DNA of 64,000 nucleotides from Promicromonospora sukumoe (GTDB lineage: Bacteria > Actinomycetota > Actinomycetes > Actinomycetales > Cellulomonadaceae): contig NZ_JACGWV010000003.1 of the NCBI RefSeq assembly GCF_014137995.1, positions 496,001 to 560,000 on the forward strand, in the 5' to 3' direction. The notes beneath the pieces are model-generated. The model saw only the letters and a list, made by a program, of their open reading frames with translations. It was not told the DNA's origin and did no database searches. How positions within the stretch are numbered: position 1 is the first letter of the stretch; every line of letters starts with the position of its first letter. A program made the translations under genes and the position numbers. Of the stretch, positions 18,373-26,659 are shown one piece after another.

Positions 18373-19899
18373 ATGACCCAGCAGACAGCACCACCCGTCG
18401 TCGAGCTGACGGGCATCAGCGTCGAGTTCCCGCCGGTCAAGGCCCTTGACGGCGTCGACTTCAGCCTGCACCCCGGCGAGATCCACGCCCTCATGGGCGA
18501 GAACGGCGCCGGCAAGTCCACCCTGATCAAGGCCCTGACGGGCATCCACTCGCCGACGGCGGGGACCATCCGCGTCGACGGCGTCGAGCGCCGGTTCTCC
18601 GGACCGGCCGACGCCCGCGCGCACGGCGTCAGCACCGTGTACCAGGAGGTCAACCTCTGCGAGAACCTCACGGTCGCGGAGAACATCATGCTCGGCGCGG
18701 AGCCGCGCGTGCTGGGCGGCCTGAACTGGCGGGCGATCCGCCGGCAGGCGGCCACGCACCTGCGGCGGATGGGCCTGGACATCGACCCGTCGTCGTCCCT
18801 CGGGTCGCACTCGCTGGCGGTGCAGCAGCTCGTCGCGATCTGCCGCGCCACGGTGGGCGACTGCAAGGTGCTGATCCTCGACGAGCCGACCTCCAGCCTG
18901 GACACCGACGAGGTGGCGCACCTGTTCACCGTCATGCGCGGCCTGCGTGACGAGGGCGTCGCCATCCTGTTCGTCAGCCACTTCCTGGACCAGGTCTACG
19001 AGGTGTCCGACCGCATGACGGTGCTGCGCAACGGCACCCTCGTGGGGGAGTACGTGACCGCCGACCTGCCGGCCGCCGAGCTGGTGCAGCACATGATCGG
19101 CCGCTCGATGGACGTCCTGGAGGCCGCCGAGGAGGTGCTGGAGCAGGCGGAGCGACCGGCCGGCGCCACCCCGTTGCTGGGGGTCGTGGGCCTGGGCCGC
19201 AAGGGTTCGGTGCAGCCGTTCGACCTCGACCTCTACGAGGGCGAGGTGGTCGGCCTGGCCGGGCTGCTCGGGTCGGGCCGCACGGAGCTGGCGCGCCTGC
19301 TCACGGGCGCGGACCGGGCCGACGTCGGACAGGCCCGCGTGGCCGGGCGGCCGACGCGGCTGCGCAACCCGCGCGCGGCGATGCGGCACCGCATCGCGTA
19401 CACGTCCGAGGACCGCAAGGGCGAGGGCGTCGTCGACGGCCTCACCGTGCGGGAGAACATCGTGCTCGCCCTCCAGGCGGAGCGCGGCTGGATGCGGCCG
19501 CTGCCCCGCAAGCAGGTGGACGAGCTGGTCGCGAGGTACATCCAGCAGCTCGGCATCCGGCCCGCCGACCCGGAGGCGCTGCTGCGCAACCTGTCCGGCG
19601 GCAACCAGCAGAAGGTGGTGCTCGCGCGGTGGCTCGCCACCGCCCCGCGGCTGCTCGTGCTCGACGAGCCGACGCGCGGCATCGACGTGGGCGCCAAGGC
19701 GGAGATCCAGAAGCTCGTGGCCGAGCTGGCCGCCGACGGCATGTCCGTCGTCTTCATCTCGGCGGAGCTGGAGGAGGTGCTGCGCATCTCGCACCGCATC
19801 GCGGTGCTGCGCGACCGCCGCAAGGTGGCGGAGATCGACGGGAACGGAGCCACGATGGACCAGGTGGTCGACCTCATCGCGGGAGGTGGGGCGGCATGA
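18373..19899 (+). CDS. CUT2 sugar ABC transporter ATPase (two ABC domains), YtfR-like
   Basis: 508 aa with two nucleotide-binding domains, as in RbsA/MglA/YtfR. Domain 1: Walker [10 protein letters not shown] (42-50) and Walker B LILDEPTSSLD; its signature region is degenerate (HSLAVQQLVAI). Domain 2: weak Walker A GLLGSGRTE, consensus signature LSGGNQQKV, Walker [13 protein letters not shown]. Such asymmetry is normal in this family. ATG with AGAAGG upstream; stop overlaps the permease start (ATGA). Confidence 0.94.
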   Translation: MTQQTAPPVVELTGISVEFPPVKALDGVDFSLHPGEIHALMGENGAGKSTLIKALTGIHSPTAGTIRVDGVERRFSGPADARAHGVSTVYQEVNLCENLTVAENIMLGAEPRVLGGLNWRAIRRQAATHLRRMGLDIDPSSSLGSHSLAVQQLVAICRATVGDCKVLILDEPTSSLDTDEVAHLFTVMRGLRDEGVAILFVSHFLDQVYEVSDRMTVLRNGTLVGEYVTADLPAAELVQHMIGRSMDVLEAAEEVLEQAERPAGATPLLGVVGLGRKGSVQPFDLDLYEGEVVGLAGLLGSGRTELARLLTGADRADVGQARVAGRPTRLRNPRAAMRHRIAYTSEDRKGEGVVDGLTVRENIVLALQAERGWMRPLPRKQVDELVARYIQQLGIRPADPEALLRNLSGGNQQKVVLARWLATAPRLLVLDEPTRGIDVGAKAEIQKLVAELAADGMSVVFISAELEEVLRISHRIAVLRDRRKVAEIDGNGATMDQVVDLIAGGGAA

Positions 19900-20990
19900 G
19901 GGACGTCCTGCGCCACCACCTGTTCTGGCCCGTGGCCGCGCTCGTCGTGCTGCTGGTCGCCAACACGATCGCGAGGCCCGGCTTCCTGGCGGTCACCGTC
20001 CGGGACGGCCACCTGTTCGGCGCCCCGGTCGACATCCTGCGGACGACGGCGCCCCTGCTGCTCGTCGCGCTCGGCATGACCCTGGTGATCGCGACGCGCG
20101 GCATCGACCTCTCGGTCGGCGCGGTGGTCGCGGTCTCGGGGGCGGTCGCGCTGTCGCACATCGCGTCGTCGCCGAACCCCGACTCGCCCGTCACGGTGCT
20201 CACCGCCATCGCGCTCGCACTGGTGCTGTGCCTGCTGCTCGGCGTGTGGAACGGGTTCCTGGTGTCCGTGCTCGGCATCCAGCCGATCATCGCGACGCTC
20301 ATCCTGATGACGGCGGGCCGCGGCGTCGCGATGCTCATCACCAACGGCATGATCACCACGGTCAACAGCACGCCCTTCAAGGTGCTGGGCTCCGGGTTCT
20401 GGCTCGGCCTGCCCGCGGCGGCCGTGCTCGCGTTCGGCGTGTTCGCCGTCGTCGCCTTCGTGGTGCGGCGCACCGCGCTCGGCATGCTGCTGGAGGCCAC
20501 GGGCATCAACCCCGCCGCGAGCCGGCTGTCCGGTGTCCGGTCCCGGACGCTGACCTGGACCGTCTACACGGCGTCGGGCCTGTTCGCGGGCCTGGCGGGC
20601 CTGCTGATCAGCGCCGACACGATGGCGGCAGACGCCAACAACGCCGGCCTGTTCATCGAGCTCGACGCGATCCTCGCGGTGGTGATCGGCGGGACGGCGC
20701 TCTCGGGCGGCAAGTTCAGCCTGTCGGGCACCCTCGTCGGCGCGCTGGTCATCGCCACCCTTGAGCGGACCGTCACCGTGCTCGGCATCTCGCCCCTGGT
20801 CACGCCGCTGTTCATGGCGCTCGTCGTCATCGCGGTGACGCTGCTCCAGTCGCCCCGGATGCGGGAGCGGCTCACGGCCCGGCGCCGCCAGGTCGCGACG
20901 CCGCCCGGGTCGCGGCCCGCCGCGGGTCCGGGTCCGACCCCGGGCTCGACCACCGACCCGACCACCGACCCGACGGAGGTGAAGGCCTGA
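19896..20990 (+). CDS. CUT2 sugar ABC transporter permease 1, YtfT-like
   Basis: 364 aa, 8-10 membrane segments. RbsC-family permease with the RGIDLSVGAVVAVSGAVALS and GGTALSGGKFSLSGTLVGAL blocks. A Pro/Gly/Thr-rich tail (about 25 residues) follows the last helix and is unusual for the family. Overlaps the ATPase gene upstream and the second permease downstream (TGATG), so all three are coupled. Confidence 0.92.
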   Translation: MRDVLRHHLFWPVAALVVLLVANTIARPGFLAVTVRDGHLFGAPVDILRTTAPLLLVALGMTLVIATRGIDLSVGAVVAVSGAVALSHIASSPNPDSPVTVLTAIALALVLCLLLGVWNGFLVSVLGIQPIIATLILMTAGRGVAMLITNGMITTVNSTPFKVLGSGFWLGLPAAAVLAFGVFAVVAFVVRRTALGMLLEATGINPAASRLSGVRSRTLTWTVYTASGLFAGLAGLLISADTMAADANNAGLFIELDAILAVVIGGTALSGGKFSLSGTLVGALVIATLERTVTVLGISPLVTPLFMALVVIAVTLLQSPRMRERLTARRRQVATPPGSRPAAGPGPTPGSTTDPTTDPTEVKA

Positions 20991-21997
20991 TGGCGACGTC
21001 GGCCCCCGCCCGTACCCCGCGCGCCCGGCGCGGGCTGCGGCTCCCGACCCGGCTGGACCGGCGCTACCTGCCGGTGCTGGGCACGTTCGTGGTGCTCGCC
21101 CTCATGCTCGTCGTGGGCGGCACCCGGTACGAGAACTTCCTGACGCCCGCCGTGATCTCGAACCTGTTCATCAACAACGCGCACCTCATCGTGCTCGCGG
21201 TGGGCATGACGTTCGTGATCCTCACGGGCGGCATCGACCTGTCGGTCGGGTCGGTCCTGGCGCTGTCCACGGTGATCACCGCGGCGCTGCTCCAGGCGGG
21301 GCTCCCCGTGGCCGTGGTGATCCCGCTCGCCGTGCTCGCCGGGACGGTGATCGGCCTGGCGCACGGCGTGATGATCCACTACTTCCAGGTGCAGCCGTTC
21401 GTCGCGACCCTCGCGGGCATGTTCCTCGCGCGGGGGCTGTGCTTCCTCATCGCGCCGGAGTCCATCGGGATCGCCGACCCGGCGTTCATCGAGCTGGCCA
21501 CCTGGGTGCAGATCTTCGGGCAGTGGCGCATGACGTCCAGCGTGCTGATCGCGCTGATCGTGGTGGGCCTCGGCTTCCTGGTGCTGCACTTCACGCGGTT
21601 CGGCCGCACCGTCTACGCGATCGGCGGCGGCGAGCAGTCCGCGCTGCTCATGGGTCTGCCCGTGGCGCGCACCAAGGTGCTTGCCTACGTCGTCAGCGGC
21701 ACGTTCGCCGGGCTCGGCGGCCTGCTGTTCGCGATGTTCTCCCGGTCCGGGTACTCGCTGACCGGCGTCGGCATGGAGCTCGACGCCATCGCCGCCGTCG
21801 TCATCGGCGGCACGCTGCTCACGGGCGGCACCGGGTTCGTGCTCGGCTCCGTGCTGGGCGTGCTCGTGCTCGGTCTGATCCAGACCATCATCACGTTCGA
21901 GGGCACCCTCAGCTCCTGGTGGACCAAGATCGTGATCGGCGTGCTGCTGCTGATCTTCGTGCTGCTCCAGCGCGTCCTGAGCCTCCGCCGTACGTAA
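20990..21997 (+). CDS. CUT2 sugar ABC transporter permease 2, YjfF-like
   Basis: 335 aa. Second RbsC-type permease ([59 protein letters not shown]). Two different permeases per system are a hallmark of the YtfQRT-YjfF group, which supports that assignment for the operon. Last gene of the operon; a strong hairpin follows 13 nt after the stop. Confidence 0.92.
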   Translation: MATSAPARTPRARRGLRLPTRLDRRYLPVLGTFVVLALMLVVGGTRYENFLTPAVISNLFINNAHLIVLAVGMTFVILTGGIDLSVGSVLALSTVITAALLQAGLPVAVVIPLAVLAGTVIGLAHGVMIHYFQVQPFVATLAGMFLARGLCFLIAPESIGIADPAFIELATWVQIFGQWRMTSSVLIALIVVGLGFLVLHFTRFGRTVYAIGGGEQSALLMGLPVARTKVLAYVVSGTFAGLGGLLFAMFSRSGYSLTGVGMELDAIAAVVIGGTLLTGGTGFVLGSVLGVLVLGLIQTIITFEGTLSSWWTKIVIGVLLLIFVLLQRVLSLRRT

Positions 21998-22010
21998 CCC
22001 TCGTACCCCA

Positions 22011-22047
22011 CCCCTGACTCGCCGCACCGTCCGCGGCGAGTCAGGGG
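22011..22047 (+). terminator. Hairpin terminator after the YtfQ-type operon
   Basis: Perfect 15-bp stem CCCCTGACTCGCCGC / GCGGCGAGTCAGGGG with a 7-nt loop and no T-tract. Confidence 0.8.
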
Positions 22048-22096
22048 CGTAGTCCCATCCGAAAGCCACGACGACGTGACGAAACGGAGTACAACG

Positions 22097-25000
22097 ATGA
22101 AGAGATCCACCAGACGCAGGACCTCCCTCGTGGCGGCAGCACTGAGCCTGGGGCTGGTCGTCCCCGGGGTGGCGGCAGCCACGACCCCGGCGGGACCGGC
22201 CGCCCCGCCGTCGGGCACCGCCACGGGTGCCTATTTCTTCCCCTACTTCACCGGCGAGTCCACCGCCGACGGCGAGACCATCTCGTTCGCCGTCTCGGAC
22301 GGCCCCGACCCGCTGGAGTGGACCACGCTGAACGGCGGCGAGCCCGTGCTCACCTCCGACCTCGGGACGAGGGGCCTGCGCGACCCGTTCCTGATCCGCG
22401 GCGGCGACGGCACGTACTACCTGCTCGCCACCGACCTGCAGATCTACGGCGGCGGCAACTTCGGCGACGCCCAGGAGACCGGCAGCCGCTCGATCATGGT
22501 CTGGGAGTCGACCGACCTGGTGGACTGGGGCGAGCAGCGCGAGATCGAGCTGGCCCCCGAGAACGCCGGCAACCTGTGGGCCCCCGAGGCGTACTGGGAC
22601 GAGGCTGCGGGGGAGTTCGTCGTCTACTGGGCCTCGGCGCTCTACCCCGACGACGTCCCGCCCGCCGAGCGCGACATCCGCGACTCCTACCAGCGCATGC
22701 TGTACGCGACCACCACCGACTTCGAGACCTTCTCGGAGCCGCGGCCGTGGATCGACGAGCCGCAGGGCGACGGCCTGGGCATGATCGACTCCACCGTCCA
22801 GGAGGAGGGCGGCGTCTACTACCGCCTCACCAAGGACGAGTCGTACATGGGGATGCGGCAGGAGTCGTCCACCGACCTGCGCCGCACCCAGGGTGTGTCC
22901 GACGGCGACGGCTGGGACCTCATCAAGGAGCGCGTCGGGTTCGGGCAGCCCAACCCGTGGGGCGGCACGTTCACCGGCGGCGAGGGGCCCACGCTGTTCC
23001 CGTCGCTCACCGACGACCGCTGGTTCCTGCTCCAGGACCAGCCGAGCTACCACGGCGGCCAGGGCTACATGCTCTTCGAGACCGACGACCTGAGCAGCGG
23101 CGAGTGGACCGCCAACCTCGACGCGATCCTGCCCGCCAGCCCCCGGCACGGCACCGTGCTGCCGATCACCGCCGAGGAGCGGGAGCGCCTGCTCGCCGCG
23201 TACCCGCCGGCCGAGACCCCGGTCCAGGAGCACACCCTGGAGGTCGACGCCGCGGCCGCCGGCACGCAGATGAGCGACGACCTGTACGGCGTCTTCTACG
23301 AGGACATCAACTACGCGGCCGACGGCGGCCTGTACGCCGAGCTGGTGCGCAACAGGTCCTTCGAGTTCGCCGCCACCGACAACGCGAGCTTCACCGGGAT
23401 GACCGGCTGGGACGTGGTGCAACGCCGCGGGTCCACCGGCACCGCCGTCGTCGGGTCCGAGCGCGGCGAGTGGCTCAACGCGTCGAACCGGGCCTCTCTG
23501 ACGATCCAGGCAGACGGCCCCGGCGTCGGCGTGCGGAACGCGGGCTTCAACGATGGGCTCGCGATCGAGAAGCGGAAGAAGTACGACTTCTCGGTCTTCG
23601 CCCGCGCCGAGCGCGGGCAGCGCCTCGCCGTCAGCCTGGAGTCGCCCGACGGCGGCACCACCTACGCCTCGACGACGGTGCAGGTCAACGGCTCCGACCG
23701 CTGGAGGAAGCACACGGCCACCCTCACCGCGAACCGCACCGTGACCGATGCGCGGCTCGTCGTGACGGGCGGCGCTCGCGGCACGCTGCGCCTCGACATG
23801 GTCTCCCTGTTCCCGCGCGACACCTGGGTGGGTCCGGTCAACGGCCGCTCGGCGCTGCGCGCGGACCTCGCCCAGAAGGTCGCCGAGCTGGAGCCGTCGT
23901 TCCTGCGCTTCCCCGGCGGGTGCGTCACCAACGTGGGCACCTTCGACACGTACCTGGAGTCCGACGGCGCCGACCGTCGTCGGACCTACCAGTGGAAGGA
24001 GACCATCGGGCCGGTCGAGGAGCGGCCCACGAACTGGAACTTCTGGGGCTACAACCAGACCTACGGCCTGGGCTACCTGGAGTACTTCGAGTTCGCGGAG
24101 GACCTGGGCGCGACGCCGCTCCCCGTCCTGTCGGTGGGCGCCAACGGCTGCGGCAGCACCATCCCCGAGATGACCGACGACGTCCGCATCGACCGCTGGG
24201 TGCAGGACACCGTGGACCTCATCGAGTTCGCCAACGGCTCCGTGCGCACGAAGTGGGGCAAGGTGCGGGCGTCGCTCGGGCACCCCGAGCCGTTCGGCCT
24301 CCGGTACATCGGGCTGGGCAACGAGGAGAACACCGACACCTTCCAGGCCAACTTCCCGCGGTTCCGGGACGCCGTCGAGGCGGCGCACCCGGAGGTCACC
24401 GTGATCTCGAACTCCGGCCCGGACGACGCCGGCGCCCGGTTCGACGAGCTGTGGGAGTTCAACCGCGAGCAGGGCGTCGCGATGGTCGACGAGCACTACT
24501 ACAACGACCCGTCGTGGTTCCTGTCGAACACCGAGCGGTACGACTCCTACGACCGCGAGGGCCCGCACGTGTTCCTCGGCGAGTACGCCTCGCGGGGCAA
24601 CGCGTGGTCCAACGCGCTGTCCGAGGCCGCGTACATGACCGGGATCGAGCGCAACGCCGACCTGGTCGAGCTCGCCTCGTACGCGCCGATGTTCGCCAAC
24701 GAGGACCACGTGCAGTGGTCCCCGGACATGATGTGGTTCGACAACGACGAGTCGTGGGGCTCGACGTCGTACTGGACGCAGAAGATGTTCATGACGAACA
24801 CGGGCGACGAGGTTGTCCCGTCCACGCACGACGGCCCGGAGGAGACCCCGGCCGACCTCTCGGGCGGCGTCTTCCTGTCCACGTGGAACACCCGGGCGGC
24901 GTACGACGACGTCGTGGTCACCGACAACGCGTCCGGCGACGTGCTGTTCTCGGACTCGTTCGACGACGCGTCGGGCTGGGACCCGCAGTCCGGCTCGTGG

Positions 25001-25687
25001 GCCGTGGCCGACGGCGAGTACGTGCAGTCGGCGGGGAACGTCACCGACGCCCGCTCGATCATCACCGACGCCTACGCCAAGGACTGGGACAACTACACCC
25101 TGGAGCTCGACGCCCGGAAGCTGGGCGGCAGCGAGGCGTTCCTGATCGGCTTCGCCGCCGGCGGCCGGGACGACTTCTACTGGTGGAACCTCGGCGGCTG
25201 GAACAACACCCGGCAGGCGCTGCAGCGGGCCGACAACAGCTCCGCGAACGAGGTGGCGGCCGTGGAGGGGCACGCGATGCAGACGGGCCGGGACTACCAC
25301 GTCAAGATCGTGGTCTCGGGCCGCACCATCAGGCTCTACCTCGACGGCGCGCTGCAGATGACCTATACCGAGCCGGCCACCGAGTCGCTGTACCAGGTGG
25401 TCACGCGGGACGAGCGGACGGGTGACCTGGTGCTCAAGGTGGTCAACCCGTACGAGTCGGTCGCGCGGACGTCGGTCTCGGTCGCCGGTGCCGAGGTGCG
25501 GTCCCGGGTCGAGGTGACCGAGATGGCCGGGGCGCCGTCGGCCCGGAACACGAAGACGCAGCCCGAACGGGTGGTCCCCGTGGAGGGACGGACGAGGCTC
25601 GACGTGTCCCGCTCCGGCGGCGGCTCGGCGTTCACGTACGACTTCCCGGCGCACTCGGTCACGTTCCTTCGTCTTCAGGAGAGATAG
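22097..25687 (+). CDS. Secreted GH43-like / GH51 fusion arabinanase-arabinofuranosidase
   Basis: 1,196 aa. Signal peptide (basic start, hydrophobic core 10-28, cleavage after AAA). Residues about 40-375: GH43-type beta-propeller with RDPF (D96), WAPE (161-164) and IDST (230-233). Residues about 380-1190: GH51 arabinofuranosidase of the extracellular type, containing a CBM4_9-like domain (about 430-570), the acid/base Glu743 in GLGNEE and the nucleophile Glu829 in FLGEYAS. A lectin-like domain (about 940-1090) interrupts the GH51 C-terminal part. Expected to trim arabinan or arabinoxylan outside the cell. ATG with GGAG 7 nt upstream. Confidence 0.88.
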   Translation: MKRSTRRRTSLVAAALSLGLVVPGVAAATTPAGPAAPPSGTATGAYFFPYFTGESTADGETISFAVSDGPDPLEWTTLNGGEPVLTSDLGTRGLRDPFLIRGGDGTYYLLATDLQIYGGGNFGDAQETGSRSIMVWESTDLVDWGEQREIELAPENAGNLWAPEAYWDEAAGEFVVYWASALYPDDVPPAERDIRDSYQRMLYATTTDFETFSEPRPWIDEPQGDGLGMIDSTVQEEGGVYYRLTKDESYMGMRQESSTDLRRTQGVSDGDGWDLIKERVGFGQPNPWGGTFTGGEGPTLFPSLTDDRWFLLQDQPSYHGGQGYMLFETDDLSSGEWTANLDAILPASPRHGTVLPITAEERERLLAAYPPAETPVQEHTLEVDAAAAGTQMSDDLYGVFYEDINYAADGGLYAELVRNRSFEFAATDNASFTGMTGWDVVQRRGSTGTAVVGSERGEWLNASNRASLTIQADGPGVGVRNAGFNDGLAIEKRKKYDFSVFARAERGQRLAVSLESPDGGTTYASTTVQVNGSDRWRKHTATLTANRTVTDARLVVTGGARGTLRLDMVSLFPRDTWVGPVNGRSALRADLAQKVAELEPSFLRFPGGCVTNVGTFDTYLESDGADRRRTYQWKETIGPVEERPTNWNFWGYNQTYGLGYLEYFEFAEDLGATPLPVLSVGANGCGSTIPEMTDDVRIDRWVQDTVDLIEFANGSVRTKWGKVRASLGHPEPFGLRYIGLGNEENTDTFQANFPRFRDAVEAAHPEVTVISNSGPDDAGARFDELWEFNREQGVAMVDEHYYNDPSWFLSNTERYDSYDREGPHVFLGEYASRGNAWSNALSEAAYMTGIERNADLVELASYAPMFANEDHVQWSPDMMWFDNDESWGSTSYWTQKMFMTNTGDEVVPSTHDGPEETPADLSGGVFLSTWNTRAAYDDVVVTDNASGDVLFSDSFDDASGWDPQSGSWAVADGEYVQSAGNVTDARSIITDAYAKDWDNYTLELDARKLGGSEAFLIGFAAGGRDDFYWWNLGGWNNTRQALQRADNSSANEVAAVEGHAMQTGRDYHVKIVVSGRTIRLYLDGALQMTYTEPATESLYQVVTRDERTGDLVLKVVNPYESVARTSVSVAGAEVRSRVEVTEMAGAPSARNTKTQPERVVPVEGRTRLDVSRSGGGSAFTYDFPAHSVTFLRLQER

Positions 25688-25721
25688 CGGATTTCACGCC
25701 CACGGGACCACCGTCAACCCG

Positions 25722-25727
25722 TACGGT
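25722..25727 (+). promoter_or_regulatory. -10 box for leaderless transcript (alarmone synthetase)
   Basis: TACGGT exactly 6 nt before the GTG at 25734, with no Shine-Dalgarno. It separates this gene from the secreted glycosidase 46 nt upstream. Confidence 0.5.
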
Positions 25728-25733
25728 GGTCCC

Positions 25734-26513
25734 GTGAGCAAGCTGCCCGAGGACGTCCGGGAACGCCCCATGCCTGATCCTGCCGAGCTGCGTCAGCTGG
25801 TCGCCGACCTCCGCCGCCTGGTGCTGACCTACAAGTTCGGCATCGACGAGGTCATGACCAAGATCTCGATCCTCCGGGACGAGTTCCGGCACATGCAGAA
25901 CTACAACCCCGTGGAGCACGTGGGGTCGCGGCTCAAGTCGTTCGAGTCGATCGTCGCGAAGTGCCGGCGCAAGGGCATCCCGCTGACGCCCGACGGCGTG
26001 CGGGGCCAGATGTTCGACATCGCCGGGGTGCGGATCACCTGCAGCTTCGTCAACGACATCTACCTGGTGCGCGACATGCTGCTCCAGCAGGCGGACCTGA
26101 CGCTGCTCGAGGAGCGCGACTACATCAAGCACCCGAAGGCGACCGGGTACAAGTCGCTGCACCTCATCGTGCAGATCCCCGTCTACCTGTCCGACCGGGT
26201 GGAGAAGGTCATCGTCGAGATCCAGCTGCGGACCATCGCGATGGACTTCTGGGCGAGCCTGGAGCACAAGATCTACTACAAGTACGACGGCGACGTACCC
26301 CGGCACCTGACGGACTCGCTCAAGCTGGCCGCCGACGTCGCGTGGTCGCTCGACACCTCGATGGAACGCATCCACGACGAGGTCAAGGCGATCTCGGGCG
26401 ACGAGGAACCGGTCGCGAGCCGGCACAACCTGCACACCCCGGAGGAGATGCTGCGCGACTTCTGGCGCGCGGCGGAGGCCGACGGCGGCTTCGGCTTCGA
26501 CAGCGAGTCCTGA
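25734..26513 (+). CDS. Small alarmone synthetase, RelA/SpoT domain (RelQ-like)
   Basis: 259 aa, a stand-alone (p)ppGpp synthetase domain with no hydrolase, TGS or ACT domains. Motifs: FDIAGVRITCSFVNDIYLVRDML (about 95-117), DYIKHPKATGYKSLHLIV (130-147), VEIQLRTIAMDFWASLEHKIYYK (161-183). It would make pppGpp, ppGpp or pGpp from GTP/GDP/GMP and ATP (family knowledge). GTG start just behind a -10 box. Converges on abfA. It splits the arabinose island with no evident metabolic link. Confidence 0.92.
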   Translation: MSKLPEDVRERPMPDPAELRQLVADLRRLVLTYKFGIDEVMTKISILRDEFRHMQNYNPVEHVGSRLKSFESIVAKCRRKGIPLTPDGVRGQMFDIAGVRITCSFVNDIYLVRDMLLQQADLTLLEERDYIKHPKATGYKSLHLIVQIPVYLSDRVEKVIVEIQLRTIAMDFWASLEHKIYYKYDGDVPRHLTDSLKLAADVAWSLDTSMERIHDEVKAISGDEEPVASRHNLHTPEEMLRDFWRAAEADGGFGFDSES

Positions 26514-26520
26514 CTCTCTC

Positions 26521-26659
26521 CGCCGAGGTAGAACCGCAGCGAAGTAGAACCAGGGCGAGATAGAACCGCAGCGAGATAGAACTCGGCGACAGCTGGAGTT
26601 CTATCTCGCTGCGGTTCTACTTCGCTGCGGTTCTATCTCGCCAGGGTTCTACTTCGCCG
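26521..26659. repeat. Palindromic repeat family C, copy 1 (16-nt units)
   Basis: Four direct 16-nt units GARRTAGAACCRSRGC at 26525, 26541, 26557 and 26573, followed by reverse-complement units, giving a long cruciform between the convergent alarmone synthetase and abfA. The right end overlaps the last codons and stop of abfA, since each unit carries a TAG. Likely a two-way terminator. A second copy is at 37604. Confidence 0.85.

Noticed and set aside
18373..19899. Degenerate signature and Walker A in the YtfR-like and GguA-like ATPases as signs of decay
   Set aside because: Asymmetric, partly degenerate ABC domains are normal in the RbsA/MglA family; the other domain compensates.
20564..25654. 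Very long open frame (about 1,700 codons) on the minus strand opposite the permease and glycosidase genes
   Set aside because: Antisense shadow caused by high third-position GC of the plus-strand genes; composition is dominated by Arg, Gly, His, Val and Pro with no domain.
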